Made by a program: the position numbers and the translations under genes. A stretch of DNA of 50,654 nt from Neopararhizobium haloflavum (lineage in GTDB: Bacteria; Pseudomonadota; Alphaproteobacteria; Rhizobiales; Rhizobiaceae): contig NZ_NWUC01000013.1 of the NCBI RefSeq assembly GCF_002750855.1, forward strand, positions 1 through 50,654, read 5' to 3'. Below the pieces are notes generated by a model. It was not told the origin of the DNA. It saw only the letters and a list, made by a program, of their open reading frames with translations, and did no database searches. Within the stretch, counting starts at the first letter, position 1. Every line of letters begins with the position of its first letter. This document shows positions 24,378 through 33,658 of the stretch, one piece after another.

Positions 24378-24551
24378 ATGGATTTCGACTACGACACAGT
24401 CGTCGCGTTCTCGAAGACTTGGGGCCTATTCTATATGATGGCCTTTTTCCTCTGTGTCTGCGTCTACGCGTTCTGGCCCAGCAATCGGCAGCGGTTCGAC
24501 CGGGCCAAGCACAGCATCCTCGATCGGGACGACGAACCATGGCAGAAGTAG
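24378..24551 (+). CDS. ccoQ: cbb3 oxidase small subunit CcoQ
   Basis: A 57-residue protein, too short for usual gene calling. It starts MDFDYDTVVAFSKTWGLFYM, has one membrane helix (residues 16-33), then YAFWPSNRQRFDRAKHSILD and ends DDEPWQK. This is the FixQ/CcoQ pattern: one helix followed by a charged tail with the conserved AxxP region. CcoQ stabilises the oxidase, mainly CcoP binding. AGGAG lies 6 bases before the ATG. It overlaps the ccoP start by 13 bases. Confidence 0.9.
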   Translation: MDFDYDTVVAFSKTWGLFYMMAFFLCVCVYAFWPSNRQRFDRAKHSILDRDDEPWQK

Positions 24552-25420
24552 AACGCGATCCCGTCAGTGGCCGCGAGACCACGGGCCACGAGTGGAATGG
24601 CATCAAGGAACTCGACACGCCCGTCCCGCGCGGTGTCCTCATGTTCCTGATCGTGACCCATGTCTGGGCGATCACATGGTGGTTCTTTGTTCCCGCGTGG
24701 CCGCTGGGGGAGACCTACACTAAAGGCCTTCTCGGGGTAAACCAGAGAACGACGGTCGAGGAACGGGTGGTTGAAGCGCAGCAGGAACGGTCGACTTGGA
24801 TGAGCCGCCTCGAAAATGAGCCCTATGAAGTCATTCTCGCCAATGAGACACTGATGGAGACGGTGCGCGATACGGGACAGCAACTCTTTGGCGACAACTG
24901 CGCCGCCTGCCACGGACGCGACGGCAAGGGGCGCGCGAACTATCCCGACTTGACCGACGACGACTGGCTGTGGGGCGGTAGCCCCGATCTGATCGAGCAG
25001 ACAATGCGCGTTGGCATCAACACCGCTCACCCTGAAAGCCGCATAGCCCAGATGCCCGCTTTCGGTCGCGACCAGATGCTCGAGCGCGACCAAGTCAGGA
25101 ACGTGGCTGCCTACGTCTATTCGTTGAGCCATCCGGACTATTCGACGCCGGAGACCCTAGAACGCATCGAGGCCGGCCAAGAAGTGTTCGTCACCACTTG
25201 CGCGGCATGTCATGGCGAGACTGCCGAAGGGAGCCAAGAGATGGGCGCGCCCAATTTGACGGACCCGTACTGGGTGTATGGCGGTGATCTCGACACCATT
25301 ATCGCCTCCGTGCACGGGGGCCGGCAGGGGCATATGCCGACATGGGACGAGCGGCTGACGACCGCCGAGATCCGGACACTTGCGGTCTACGTTCATGATC
25401 TGGGGGCGCAGCAGCCATGA
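24539..25420 (+). CDS. ccoP: cbb3 oxidase di-haem subunit III
   Basis: A 293-residue protein starting MAEVERDPVSGRETTGHEW at ATG 24539, inside the end of ccoQ. The conserved CcoP start (WNGIKELDTPVPR) leads to one helix (FLIVTHVWAITWWFFVPAWP). Two haem c domains follow with NCAACHGRDGKG and TCAACHGETAEG; Met ligands are probably in AQMPAFGRD and GHMPTWDE. It takes electrons from the bc1 complex or soluble cytochromes. Its stop overlaps the next start by 4 bases. Confidence 0.95.
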   Translation: MAEVERDPVSGRETTGHEWNGIKELDTPVPRGVLMFLIVTHVWAITWWFFVPAWPLGETYTKGLLGVNQRTTVEERVVEAQQERSTWMSRLENEPYEVILANETLMETVRDTGQQLFGDNCAACHGRDGKGRANYPDLTDDDWLWGGSPDLIEQTMRVGINTAHPESRIAQMPAFGRDQMLERDQVRNVAAYVYSLSHPDYSTPETLERIEAGQEVFVTTCAACHGETAEGSQEMGAPNLTDPYWVYGGDLDTIIASVHGGRQGHMPTWDERLTTAEIRTLAVYVHDLGAQQP

Positions 25421-25611
25421 TCGCGTCTGCGAAGCAGTTCCGCCAGAGGACATGGCTGGCCTGGATCCTCATCCCGGCAGGGCTGCTGCTGTTCGCAGGC
25501 GCGAATGCGCATCTGGTCTATGTGGCATTCCAGTCGCAGCCGGACTGCGTTGAACATCTGAAAACCGTGGGCGACGGCGAAGGCTATCGTGCCGCCAAGT
25601 CGGCGTGCTGA
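25417..25611 (+). CDS. Small membrane protein in cbb3 operon (64 aa)
   Basis: A 64-residue protein with one helix (LAWILIPAGLLLFAGANAHL) and a C-terminal part with two Cys (QPDCVEHLKTVGDGEGY and ending KSAC). The start overlaps the ccoP stop (ATGA). It takes the place where other species carry ccoG or ccoH but resembles neither clearly. Two Cys on the outer side could bind copper or haem. Function unknown; a role in oxidase assembly is inferred from position. Confidence 0.7.
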   Translation: MIASAKQFRQRTWLAWILIPAGLLLFAGANAHLVYVAFQSQPDCVEHLKTVGDGEGYRAAKSAC

Positions 25612-25622
25612 GGAGGAAGAGG

Positions 25623-26441
25623 ATGGGCGAGACCGACACGTCGTACTGGCTGCTCAGCGAGACCTCGGGAATAGGCGAGACGCGCGACCCGGAGCTTCAG
25701 CGCCATCTCCCGCTCTTCGAAGGAATCCGCTGGTTGAAGGCGGGCTGGCGCGATTTCTGGAACCGGCCCGGCTCCAGCATCGCATACGGGCTAGGCGTCT
25801 TTCTCCTGTCAATCCTGTTCGTCTGGACGCTCGTGGCCTTCGGGCGTGACTATATCCTGTTTCCTTCGTTTGCTGGCTTCGTAATCGTCGCTCCTTTCCT
25901 CGCTATCGGCCTCTACGAAAAGAGCCGGGCGATCGGCGAGGGCCGGGAAGCTGGATTTGGCTCCATGCTCCGCGTTCGGCCGAGCGCCGGCGCACAGGTC
26001 TTCTTCACAGGCCTGCTCCTCTGCATGCTCCTGCTTCTGTGGCACCGGGCGGCGGTTCTCCTCTGGGCACTCTTCTTCGGCGTCACAGCGTTTCCCGGCC
26101 TTGACGGAGTTGTGGGCGCACTGTTCGGGACGTATTATGGATGGACGATGCTGGTCGTGGGCACCACCATTGGTGGCCTGTTCGCGGCTTTCGCATTCGC
26201 GATCAGTGTGTTTTCCGTGCCGATGATGCTTGACCGTAGAGTCGACGCGCTGACCGCCATGGCCGCCAGCATGAAACTTGTGTGGAACAACTTCGAGCCG
26301 ATGATTGCCTGGGGCGCGATGGTGCTCGTTCTCTTCGCCGTTTGCGTCGCCACGGGTCTCATCGGAATGATCGTAATCTTCCCCCTGCTTGGCCACGCCA
26401 CCTGGCACGCCTACCGTGCGGTGGCACGATCGGAGGCTTGA
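25623..26441 (+). CDS. DUF2189 integral membrane protein
   Basis: A 272-residue protein from ATG 25623, chosen for the GAGGAGGAAGAGG site just before it. The N-terminal third has the DUF2189 feature [20 protein letters not shown]. Six or so helices follow, including [20 protein letters not shown] and [20 protein letters not shown]. The family is widespread in alphaproteobacteria, often beside cytochrome oxidase genes, and its role is not known. Here it lies between ccoP and ccoI in one tight operon, so a function in oxidase biogenesis is reasonable inference. Confidence 0.85.
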   Translation: MGETDTSYWLLSETSGIGETRDPELQRHLPLFEGIRWLKAGWRDFWNRPGSSIAYGLGVFLLSILFVWTLVAFGRDYILFPSFAGFVIVAPFLAIGLYEKSRAIGEGREAGFGSMLRVRPSAGAQVFFTGLLLCMLLLLWHRAAVLLWALFFGVTAFPGLDGVVGALFGTYYGWTMLVVGTTIGGLFAAFAFAISVFSVPMMLDRRVDALTAMAASMKLVWNNFEPMIAWGAMVLVLFAVCVATGLIGMIVIFPLLGHATWHAYRAVARSEA

Positions 26442-26445
26442 CGCC

Positions 26446-28695
26446 ATGAGCTGCTGCGCGCCGGGCACCAAGACCGGAGTGAAGTTGGCACGATTCGACG
26501 ACATATCCGCGCGTGAGGTGTTTCTCGCGAGCCGCGACCTCGGCGGCGGCATCTTTCAGACGGACTATTCCGTGCCGCAGGCCCGGTGCGGGGCCTGTAT
26601 CGCTACGATCGAAGGCGCACTGCAACAGCTCGATGGTGTCGTCGCTGCGCGGGTGAACCTGACGGCTCGGCGGGTGGTGGTGAAGTGGAAGGAGGAAGGA
26701 GGCGTTCCTCCGTTGCTCACCGCCATCAAGGCTGCCGGCTACGACGCCTGCCTGCTGCAGGATGTCGAAGAAGGCCGCGACCCTGAGATGTCACGCCTGT
26801 TGCGGGCAACGGCCGTAGCGGGCTTTGCGGCCATGAACATCATGCTGCTATCGGTCTCGGTTTGGTCGGGAGCCGACGCGCAAACGCGCAACTCGTTCCA
26901 CCTCATTTCGGCCTTCCTTGCCGTGCCCGCCGTCGGCTATTCCGGACGAGTGTTCTTCGCTTCGGCTTGGCATGCTGTCCGAAAACGCACCGCGAGTATG
27001 GACCTTCCAATATCGATTGGCATCCTGCTCGCCTTGGGACTTAGCTTGTATGATACCTTTACCGCCAGACCCCACGCCTATTTCGACGCGGTGACGTCGT
27101 TGATCTTCTTCCTGCTGGCCGGGCGCACGCTCGACCATGCCATGCGGCGCAAGGCACGAAACGCCGTCACGGGTCTAGCAAGATTTATGCCTCGCGGCGC
27201 GACAGTTGTGGGCTCCGGTGGAGAGAATGAATTCCGCGAGATCTCCGACATAGAGGCTGGCGACTTGGTCATGATCGCTCCCGGCGATCGAGTCCCCGTG
27301 GATGGCGTCGTCGTCAAAGGGACCGGAAGCCTGGACGTTTCTTTGGTGACGGGAGAGGCTGCTCCAGAGATCGCTTATCCGGGCAGCGCCGTACTGTCCG
27401 GGACGCTGAACCTTGAGAGCTCTCTCATCGTTCGCGCCGGGCGAAAGGCGCGCGACTCCTTCCTCGCCGACATGACGCGGCTGATGGAGGCAGCCGAGGA
27501 TGGTCGCGCTCGTCACCGCCGCATTGCCGACCGCGCGGCAGCGCTATACTCCCCCATTATACATCTGCTAGCACTTCTTACCTGCGCCGGCTGGTTACTC
27601 ACGACCGGCGATTTGCACCGGTCGGTTACCGTCGCCATCTCTGTCCTCATCATCACCTGCCCGTGCGCGCTGGGTCTTGCCGTACCGATGGTCCAAGTGG
27701 TCGCCGCACGCCGCCTGTTCGACCTTGGTATCACGCTGAAGGACGGCAGCGCGCTGGAGCGTCTAGCGGAGGCCGATGCGGTCGTCTTCGACAAAACAGG
27801 CACACTGACTGCGGGAACAATGCGCGTCGGAAACCATACGATCGTCTCACAAGACCTAACGGCTGCGGCCGCTCTCGCCTCATATTCCCGGCACCCTGCC
27901 TCGCGCGCAGTCGCCGCGATGAAGTCCTCTCGGGTAAATGTCCACAATGTCCGGGAAGAGCCGGGGTTTGGGATCGAAGGGCGCGTAAACGGCAACTTCT
28001 ACAGACTCGGGCGGAAAAATTGGGTTTCCGCCGTCCCGACCGACGCCTCCGACGAAGCAGCCGTTTGGCTCTCGAAGGACGGCAAACCCGCGGGATGGTT
28101 TGCGATCGCGGACGAGCTGCGTTCCGGCGCGACCGAAGCGGTTAAACAGCTAGCCCTTTTGGGGCTGAGTGTCGAGGTTCTTTCGGGCGACCGATCCGAG
28201 GAAGTCGACAGGGTCGCGGCCGCGCTAGGCATCCGGGAGGTTCGCCATGGCGCTACTCCCGAAGATAAGGTCAAACGTCTGACGGAGTTAAAGGCGGCTG
28301 GGCGACAGGTGGTGATGGTGGGCGACGGCCTGAATGACGCCCCTGCCCTGGCGGCCGCGCATGTCTCCGTCGCACCATCGTCAGCGGCGGATGTAGGCCG
28401 CAATGCTGCCGACCTCGTGTTTCTCGGCAAGAACCTGGAAGCCGTCCCGAAGGCGGTTGAGGTCGCCCAGGCTGCAAGACGCCTCGTGCGCCAGAACCTC
28501 GTCCTTGCCGTTGGCTACAACGTGTTGGTGGTGCCGCTGGCGGTCCTCGGCCACGTCACACCGCTGATGGCCGCGGTCGCGATGTCGATCTCTTCCGTCG
28601 TAGTAGTGGCGAACGCGCTCCGCCTGACACGGAAAAGGTTATCCGCCGCTCCAATTCTCCGGCGTGGCGGGCTTTCCCTTGTGGAGGCTGCATGA
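26446..28695 (+). CDS. ccoI: Cu(I) P1B-type ATPase for cbb3 oxidase (CcoI/FixI)
   Basis: A 749-residue P-type ATPase from ATG 26446, 4 bases after the DUF2189 stop. The N-terminus has MSCCAPGTK and a heavy-metal-associated domain with CGAC (Cys48, Cys51). The core has [31 protein letters not shown] with the phosphorylated Asp, SRHPASRAV and [20 protein letters not shown]. FixI/CcoI proteins deliver copper for the CuB centre of cbb3 oxidase and work with a slower turnover than CopA. The position right before ccoS confirms this role. Confidence 0.93.
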   Translation: MSCCAPGTKTGVKLARFDDISAREVFLASRDLGGGIFQTDYSVPQARCGACIATIEGALQQLDGVVAARVNLTARRVVVKWKEEGGVPPLLTAIKAAGYDACLLQDVEEGRDPEMSRLLRATAVAGFAAMNIMLLSVSVWSGADAQTRNSFHLISAFLAVPAVGYSGRVFFASAWHAVRKRTASMDLPISIGILLALGLSLYDTFTARPHAYFDAVTSLIFFLLAGRTLDHAMRRKARNAVTGLARFMPRGATVVGSGGENEFREISDIEAGDLVMIAPGDRVPVDGVVVKGTGSLDVSLVTGEAAPEIAYPGSAVLSGTLNLESSLIVRAGRKARDSFLADMTRLMEAAEDGRARHRRIADRAAALYSPIIHLLALLTCAGWLLTTGDLHRSVTVAISVLIITCPCALGLAVPMVQVVAARRLFDLGITLKDGSALERLAEADAVVFDKTGTLTAGTMRVGNHTIVSQDLTAAAALASYSRHPASRAVAAMKSSRVNVHNVREEPGFGIEGRVNGNFYRLGRKNWVSAVPTDASDEAAVWLSKDGKPAGWFAIADELRSGATEAVKQLALLGLSVEVLSGDRSEEVDRVAAALGIREVRHGATPEDKVKRLTELKAAGRQVVMVGDGLNDAPALAAAHVSVAPSSAADVGRNAADLVFLGKNLEAVPKAVEVAQAARRLVRQNLVLAVGYNVLVVPLAVLGHVTPLMAAVAMSISSVVVVANALRLTRKRLSAAPILRRGGLSLVEAA

Positions 28696-28895
28696 ATTAT
28701 CTCGCTTGGCTGGTTCCGATCGCGCTGAGCATGGGCCTTGTAGGACTGGCGGCGTTCCTTTGGTCGATGCGGAGCGGCCAATACGAAGATCTCGACGGAG
28801 CCGCCGAGCGCGTCCTACTTTTCGACGCCGCGAACAAACCCCTCCACCGCGATAAATCGAGCGACGAAGAACACGCGGAGAAACTCCGCCAATAG
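28692..28895 (+). CDS. ccoS: cbb3 oxidase maturation protein CcoS/FixS
   Basis: A 67-residue protein with one N-terminal helix ([20 protein letters not shown]), then the CcoS-type [20 protein letters not shown] and a charged tail. CcoS is needed for putting haem and copper into the cbb3 oxidase. The start overlaps the ccoI stop by 4 bases, and GGAGG lies 4 bases before it. Confidence 0.92.
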   Translation: MNYLAWLVPIALSMGLVGLAAFLWSMRSGQYEDLDGAAERVLLFDAANKPLHRDKSSDEEHAEKLRQ

Positions 28896-28951
28896 GCTGA
28901 TGCTTCGCGAGGCGTCGTCGTTCAGCCAAACCAAGATGAAGGAATCAGAAA

Positions 28952-29083
28952 GTGACACCAGCAACAGATCGACCGTTTGATTGGGTGGCGGCGCTGGCAC
29001 TCGCTCTGGGAGCGGCGGTAATGGTCCCCAGTCTTGCTGCCGTGGCCGTGACCCTTTTTGCTGCGTTCTCAACGTTGCTCTAA
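28952..29083 (+). CDS. Small two-segment hydrophobic protein (43 aa)
   Basis: A 43-residue frame beginning with GTG: MTPATDRPFDWVAALALALG, then AAVMVPSLAAVAVTLFAAFS and TLL. AAGGA lies 8-9 bases upstream. It is almost wholly hydrophobic and follows ccoS by 56 bases, so it may be the last gene of the oxidase operon. No family is recognised; small hydrophobic frames can also arise by chance in GC-rich DNA. Confidence 0.4.
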   Translation: MTPATDRPFDWVAALALALGAAVMVPSLAAVAVTLFAAFSTLL

Positions 29084-29179
29084 TTCTTTCCCATCAAGCC
29101 TGCAAAGCGAGTTCTAATCTTCCATGATGATGCCGTGGCATGGGACTACAGCGAAGTAGGTCTGAATAGCCCCTAGATT

Positions 29180-29470
29180 TGTGGACGCCTTCTTCCCTAA
29201 TTTTGAGGCAAGGAGGCCATGATGGGGACCGGCAATTTCAGTGACGATTTCAAGCGTGATGCTGTCGCGCAGATCACCGAGCGGGGTTACCCGGTCGCGG
29301 AGGTCTCGAGGCGGCTGGGGGGAAAGCCAGCACTCGCTTTACACGTGGAAGAGGAAGTTCGCGAAGCTATCGGGGGGCGATGGCGATCAGTCGACAGAGA
29401 TCCGGCGTCTGAAGAAGGAACTGGCGCGCGTCACCGAGGAGCGCGACATCCTAAAAAACCGTCGCAGGGC
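29180..29470 (+). pseudogene. Truncated IS3-family orfA with frameshift
   Basis: A likely terminal repeat beginning TGTGGACGCC at 29180 precedes a transposase start at 29219: FSDDFKRDAVAQITERGYPV and AEVSRRLG. One frameshift is then needed to continue SQHSLYTWKRKFAKL and RRLKKELARVTEERDIL. Similarity ends at the A-run near 29452, where functional elements carry the slippage site leading into orfB. OrfB is absent. The following 200 bases have no gene. Confidence 0.75.
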
Positions 29471-29683
29471 CGTGGCCCGCCTGTGCGCGGTAGAAACACC
29501 TGCTACTCTCGCATGCGGAGGGGTGTTGCCACTGATCTAACGGCGTTGAGATGCTGGCGGCTACACCCTCCAAATCCGTGGCACGAGTGGATGACGGACA
29601 CCGACTGAATGGGCGACGTCGTTCATTGGCGGAACATTTCCCGACAAAGTCGATTGGAGGAAGCAGCCCAGGAGGACTGAACG

Positions 29684-29923
29684 ATGCCGGCCTACCCCCA
29701 CAGAAGAAATTTGCGTGCACCGATAAGTGACGAACACGACGACGGAGGCTTTGGCCATACGCCATGGGGAGTTGGCCTCCAGAACCGTTTTCCTAAGACT
29801 TTTGTGCCGGGCGAAACGCCGGCGCCACCTTCGCAATTCGACGCAAGAATGCACACCTCAATGCCGCGATCCGCGCTGGACCGTCTACGCGCAGGCATTC
29901 AGAGGTGGCTCAGACGGAAATGA
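29684..29923 (+). CDS. Hypothetical protein (79 aa) with ideal ribosome site
   Basis: A 79-residue basic protein starting MPAYPHRRNLRAPISDEHDD and continuing GGFGHTPWGVGLQNRF, with a basic amphipathic end (SALDRLRAGIQRWLRRK). AGGAGG lies exactly 8 bases before the ATG, which argues for real translation. No family is recognised. It sits alone between two insertion-sequence remains. Confidence 0.45.
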   Translation: MPAYPHRRNLRAPISDEHDDGGFGHTPWGVGLQNRFPKTFVPGETPAPPSQFDARMHTSMPRSALDRLRAGIQRWLRRK

Positions 29924-30106
29924 TGTTGAACGTCTATCGATCTTCGCAGAATCCAAGATTGTGCCGGCGTGGCCACAGTGTCAGCGGCGCAATAATGGAG
30001 AGAGCTCATACCGTCAATGAGGTGTACTATCAAACGCATCGATCAGGATATTCTGCACTGCCACGGGACGCGCCCGTTTCATACTCATAACGCTCGTTAA
30101 TTTACT

Positions 30107-30882
30107 CTAGGTGACCGACTCATAACTCCGCAGCCAGATGCGGATTGATGCGAGTTGGACGGATGCGAGGAAGTTATCGTCGCGCTTGTCGTATCGGGTG
30201 GCGATGGCCCTGAAGTGTTTGAGTTTATTGAATAGCCGCTCAACTGCGTTGCGCTGGCGGTAGACCCACGCGCTGAAGGGGAAGGTTTTGACGCGGTTCG
30301 GCATGAGGCGGATGTTGGCCCATGCGCCGCGTTCGGCCATTGCCGCGCGCAAGGCGTCGCCGTCGTAGGCGCGGTCGGCAAGAAGGATATGCCCGGCCTC
30401 CAGCGTTTCGAACATGTCGGCGGCCGAGCGGCCGTCGTGAGCCTGGCTTTCGGTCAGTTTCAGCCGGATCGGACGACCCTCGGCATCGACAAGCGCATGG
30501 ATCTTGGTGGTCAGGCCGCCGCGCGAGCGACCCATGCAACGGGATCGCTCGTCTTTTTTTGGCCGTTGGCGGCGTGCTGGTGGACGCGGATCGAAGACGA
30601 GTCGATCATCTGCACGTCGCCGTCGTAAGCGGCGGATAAGGCTTGAAGAATGCGCGCCCAGTGGCCCGCCCTGCGCCACCGATTGAAGCGGTTGACGCAG
30701 GTCGCGTGCGGACCGTAACGCGCCGGGATATCGGCCCAGGGCGCGCCCGTGCGAAGCCGCCAGAAGATGCCGTTCAGAACCTTGCGGTCATCGGCGCGCG
30801 GCACACCGCGCACCTTCGTCGGAAGCAGCGGCTGGATCACCGACCACTCGAAATCCGTCAGATCAAAACGGGCCATGTTCAC
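30107..30882 (-). CDS. IS5-family transposase, two-frame (frameshifted)
   Basis: The first frame (30511-30882) gives MARFDLTDFEWSVIQPLLP, RTGAPWADIPARYGP and the catalytic MIDSSSIRVHQHAA. The second frame (to 30107) gives GRSRGGLTTKIHALVDAEGR, LLADRAYDGDALRAAM and RQRNAVERLFNKLKHFRAI, completing the DDE domain. The frames meet near a run of seven A (GGCCAAAAAAAGACG on the minus strand), a likely programmed frameshift site as in the IS427 group. No other damage is seen, so the element may be active. Its TAG stop is completed by the flanking TA target. Confidence 0.85.
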
Positions 30883-30951
30883 CTCCTGCAGATTGCAGCA
30901 AAGGAATCACAACAAAGCGCCCTTGGGAATCCCGTTTATGGGTACGTGACC
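30110..30951 (-). mobile_element. IS5-family (IS427-like) insertion sequence
   Basis: An 842-base element with imperfect inverted ends: GGTGACCGACTCATAA on the left and, inverted, GGTCACGTACCCATAA on the right, flanked on both sides by TA, the usual target duplication of this group. The transposase lies leftward in two overlapping frames. The right end abuts the last codons of otsA, and the host TA plus the first element base form the otsA stop codon. Confidence 0.8.
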
Positions 30952-32336
30952 TAAGCGGCACCGACTAGGCAATCAGTGTCTTTGCCATCGACTTGAACAG
31001 CGCCCAAACGCTCGACAAACGTGGTCACCCACCATTTCGCATCCTGCTTTTTAATGCGTGCTAACAGCGCTGTGTGGCGGTCTTGTCTTTCTTCGAGCGG
31101 CATAATCAGCGCCGCATGAAGTGCCTTTGCAACGCTGTCGATATCGTACGGATTGACCTGCAACGCTTCTTCCAGTTGTTCAGCTGCCCCCGCAAATCGT
31201 GAGAGGACCAGAACACCCGGATTTTTAGGGTCCTGGGCCGCCACATACTCTTTGGCCACAAGGTTCATTCCATCACGCAGCGGGGTCACTAGGCCAACAT
31301 TGCTGGTCTGAAAAATTCCCGCGAGCTTGTCTCGGGATACGTTGCGGTGAATGTACTTGATTGGCGTCCAGTTGAAATCTGCGTGTCGTCCGTTGATAGC
31401 ACCGGCAAACCTTTCGAGTTCAACGCGAATATCGGCGTAGGCAGCCACTTCTTCGCGTGTCGGAGGCGCAATTTGAAGATAGGATACGGTGCGCTGATGC
31501 TCTGGATAGAGTTCGAGCAGCCTGTCGAAGGCACGCATTCGCTCGGGGAGACCCTTGGAATAATCCAGCCGATCCACGCCGACAATCTGCGAGCGTCCAA
31601 GAATGCCCCGCCGAATGCGATCGATGAGAATATCGTCTCCAGCAGACTGGCTCAATCTGGAGAAGTCTTCGACATCAATCCCTATGGGAAACGCGTCGGC
31701 CTGACCATACAACGTGTCGCCAGCACAGGAGAAGTGGTGGCCCAGATAATTGTTAAAATTCTCGAGATCGGCCTTGGTTTGAAAGCCAATGAGATCATGC
31801 GCCAGAAGCGCATTTATCAGCTCAAAATGTTCGGATGTCGCCGACAATATTTCGTGCGGGGGAAACGGTATATGCAAGAAGAACCCGATGCGCTGCCGGC
31901 ACCCGACGCGGCGGAGTTCCTCAGCAAGAGTGAGGAGGTGATAGTCATGGATCCACACGATGTCGTCTTCGCGCAATTGCGGAGCGAGATGGCGAGCGAA
32001 CATTGCATTCACCCGCCGGTAGCCAGCATATGCGGCTCTATCATGCTGCGTCAGGTCGAGACGATAGTGAAATAGAGGCCAGAGGACGGCGTTGGCATAG
32101 CCGAGATAATATTGTTCGTAATCTTCACGCGTCAGCGGCAAAGACACCATCTGTACGTTGTCGAACTGTTCGATATGCGGCTGTTCGGGCGGCGAAGCCT
32201 CGATCTTGCCATTCCACCCGAACCAAAGTCCCCCACGACAGCGCATCGCGTCGGCAAGACCGACCGCAAGGCCGCCTGTCTGTGTGCGCTTTCGCAGATC
32301 GGCCACACGGTTCGATACGATTACCAATCTACTCAT
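30951..32336 (-). CDS. otsA: Trehalose-6-phosphate synthase OtsA
   Basis: A 461-residue GT20 glycosyltransferase that joins UDP-glucose and glucose-6-phosphate. Conserved parts are GLWFGWNGK, ANAVLWPLFHYRLD, IVWIHDYHLLTLAEELRRVG, FFLHIPFPPHEIL, VDRLDYSKGLPERMRAF and LRDGMNLVAKEYVAAQ. It overlaps otsB by 4 bases (ATGA), so otsB-otsA form a leftward operon making trehalose for osmotic and desiccation protection. The stop TAG is formed at the junction with the IS427-like element, so the native C-terminus may have been slightly longer; the length is still normal for the family. Confidence 0.95.
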   Translation of the reverse strand: MSRLVIVSNRVADLRKRTQTGGLAVGLADAMRCRGGLWFGWNGKIEASPPEQPHIEQFDNVQMVSLPLTREDYEQYYLGYANAVLWPLFHYRLDLTQHDRAAYAGYRRVNAMFARHLAPQLREDDIVWIHDYHLLTLAEELRRVGCRQRIGFFLHIPFPPHEILSATSEHFELINALLAHDLIGFQTKADLENFNNYLGHHFSCAGDTLYGQADAFPIGIDVEDFSRLSQSAGDDILIDRIRRGILGRSQIVGVDRLDYSKGLPERMRAFDRLLELYPEHQRTVSYLQIAPPTREEVAAYADIRVELERFAGAINGRHADFNWTPIKYIHRNVSRDKLAGIFQTSNVGLVTPLRDGMNLVAKEYVAAQDPKNPGVLVLSRFAGAAEQLEEALQVNPYDIDSVAKALHAALIMPLEERQDRHTALLARIKKQDAKWWVTTFVERLGAVQVDGKDTDCLVGAA

Positions 32337-33121
32337 GACACGGCCGTCTCTGGCTGATGGGAAATCTTGGCCGCGTCAAGCCGTCCGGACAGCGTCTTCA
32401 GCCAACGCAGAAATGCCTCAACGTCGGCGAAACGAAATCGGGCGGACGTTTCTCCGGTACCTACCTTGATGGTGAGTCCACCGAGTTCCTGGACCACAGG
32501 AAAGGCGCTCTCGTCCGTAGCGTCGTCCCCGGCAAATAGCGGAACTCGACCGGCAAAGGGCGGTCTCTGCATCAGCTGCTTGATTGCGTTGGCCTTGTCG
32601 CCCTCGCCCGCGGTAAGTTCCAAAACCATCTTGCCGGCAATAAGTTTGAGCATCGGAAACGCATTAAGAATGTCCTGCATGAGGCGCTCGCAACTCGCCT
32701 TCCTATCGGGGGCCTGCCGATAGTGCAGCGCCACAGAGCAAGACTTTCGCTCCACGATCAGCCTGCCATCGCTTTGAGCAAAGCGGCAAAGGCGTTGATC
32801 GGCCTTTTGCAGCGCCTCTTCGTCGATGGGCCTTCTCATAACCGGCTCACCTGGCAGGGACAGTTCCAGCCCGTGTGACCCCGCCAATGGGACAGTAACC
32901 GGCGCCAGAAAACACCGAAGCTTATCAACCGGCCTGCCCGAGATCACAGCGAGTGCTCCATCGGTATTCCGATGCAATTGATCCAGCAAATCGATTGTCG
33001 TCCGATCAACCACTATTTCGTCAGGACGTGTTGCGATGGGAACCAGCGTACCATCGAGGTCCAGAAAGATCGCGAGTTCCGCGGCGGACGAGGCAGCTTC
33101 GTCGATAGCTGGCTTCAGCAT
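32333..33121 (-). CDS. otsB: Trehalose-6-phosphate phosphatase OtsB
   Basis: A 262-residue HAD-superfamily phosphatase from ATG 33121, preferred to the in-frame ATG at 33145 because AGGA lies 6 bases upstream. Motif I is FLDLDGTLVPIATRPDEI with the nucleophilic Asp, motif II region AVISGRPVDKL, and the acidic motif FAGDDATDESAFPVV near the end. It removes phosphate from trehalose-6-phosphate, the product of OtsA encoded just downstream. Confidence 0.95.
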   Translation of the reverse strand: MLKPAIDEAASSAAELAIFLDLDGTLVPIATRPDEIVVDRTTIDLLDQLHRNTDGALAVISGRPVDKLRCFLAPVTVPLAGSHGLELSLPGEPVMRRPIDEEALQKADQRLCRFAQSDGRLIVERKSCSVALHYRQAPDRKASCERLMQDILNAFPMLKLIAGKMVLELTAGEGDKANAIKQLMQRPPFAGRVPLFAGDDATDESAFPVVQELGGLTIKVGTGETSARFRFADVEAFLRWLKTLSGRLDAAKISHQPETAVS

Positions 33122-33248
33122 GGATATTCCTGCTCCGGTTAACAACGGTGTCCCAATAAGCAGACTGGAACACTCGTCGAATATCGGACCACTAAGTCAT
33201 GATTGAACATGTTGTTCCGCAGCCACGATCAACAAATGCGCTCCACCT

Positions 33249-33656
33249 TCACTCGTCGATCGAGATTTCGGGACAATCAAAACGAGCATGGAAAAAGAGG
33301 CCTTCAGTCGCGTCCGTGGTTACGGTGAGTGTCCACATGGCGGCTTGATGGCGTTGGCCGGCGAGTATCATGTCAGATGCATGCCAAACGCCGATGCCTG
33401 GATCTAGCTCGACTGTGTCGGAGATTTGGAAGTAATTGTGGAATATGTCGCGGAGCGGAAGCAGCAAAAACGTCTTCCGGCCTGCCCTTAACCAACTTGA
33501 TGCCTCGGAAACCGCTATAACGACGCCACGGCAGCGTAGTTGAACGCGCCGGTGGCTCCGATGCACCATGATCTTGGCTCCCGGCGAGGCGAGATCTGCC
33601 GATGCCTCAGATAAAGGACGATGTCCCGCTGGCAGTTCAGGATGTGACACGTGCAT
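33249..33656 (-). CDS. Hypothetical protein coupled to BON protein
   Basis: A 135-residue protein of no recognised family. It is predicted mainly beta: RRVQLRCRGVVIAVSEASSW, FLLLPLRDIFHNYFQISDTV and MWTLTVTTDATEGLFFHARF. The gene starts right after the BON gene: GGGAG lies 9 bases before its ATG and the BON stop lies just before the start, so the two are translationally coupled. A PilZ-like or other small beta fold is possible but not shown. Confidence 0.6.
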   Translation of the reverse strand: MHVSHPELPAGHRPLSEASADLASPGAKIMVHRSHRRVQLRCRGVVIAVSEASSWLRAGRKTFLLLPLRDIFHNYFQISDTVELDPGIGVWHASDMILAGQRHQAAMWTLTVTTDATEGLFFHARFDCPEISIDE

Positions 33657-33658
33657 GC

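Noticed and set aside
33181-33240. EcfG promoter for otsBA
   Set aside because: GGAAC is present on the minus strand, but the element 16 bases away is ACTT, two mismatches from CGTT.
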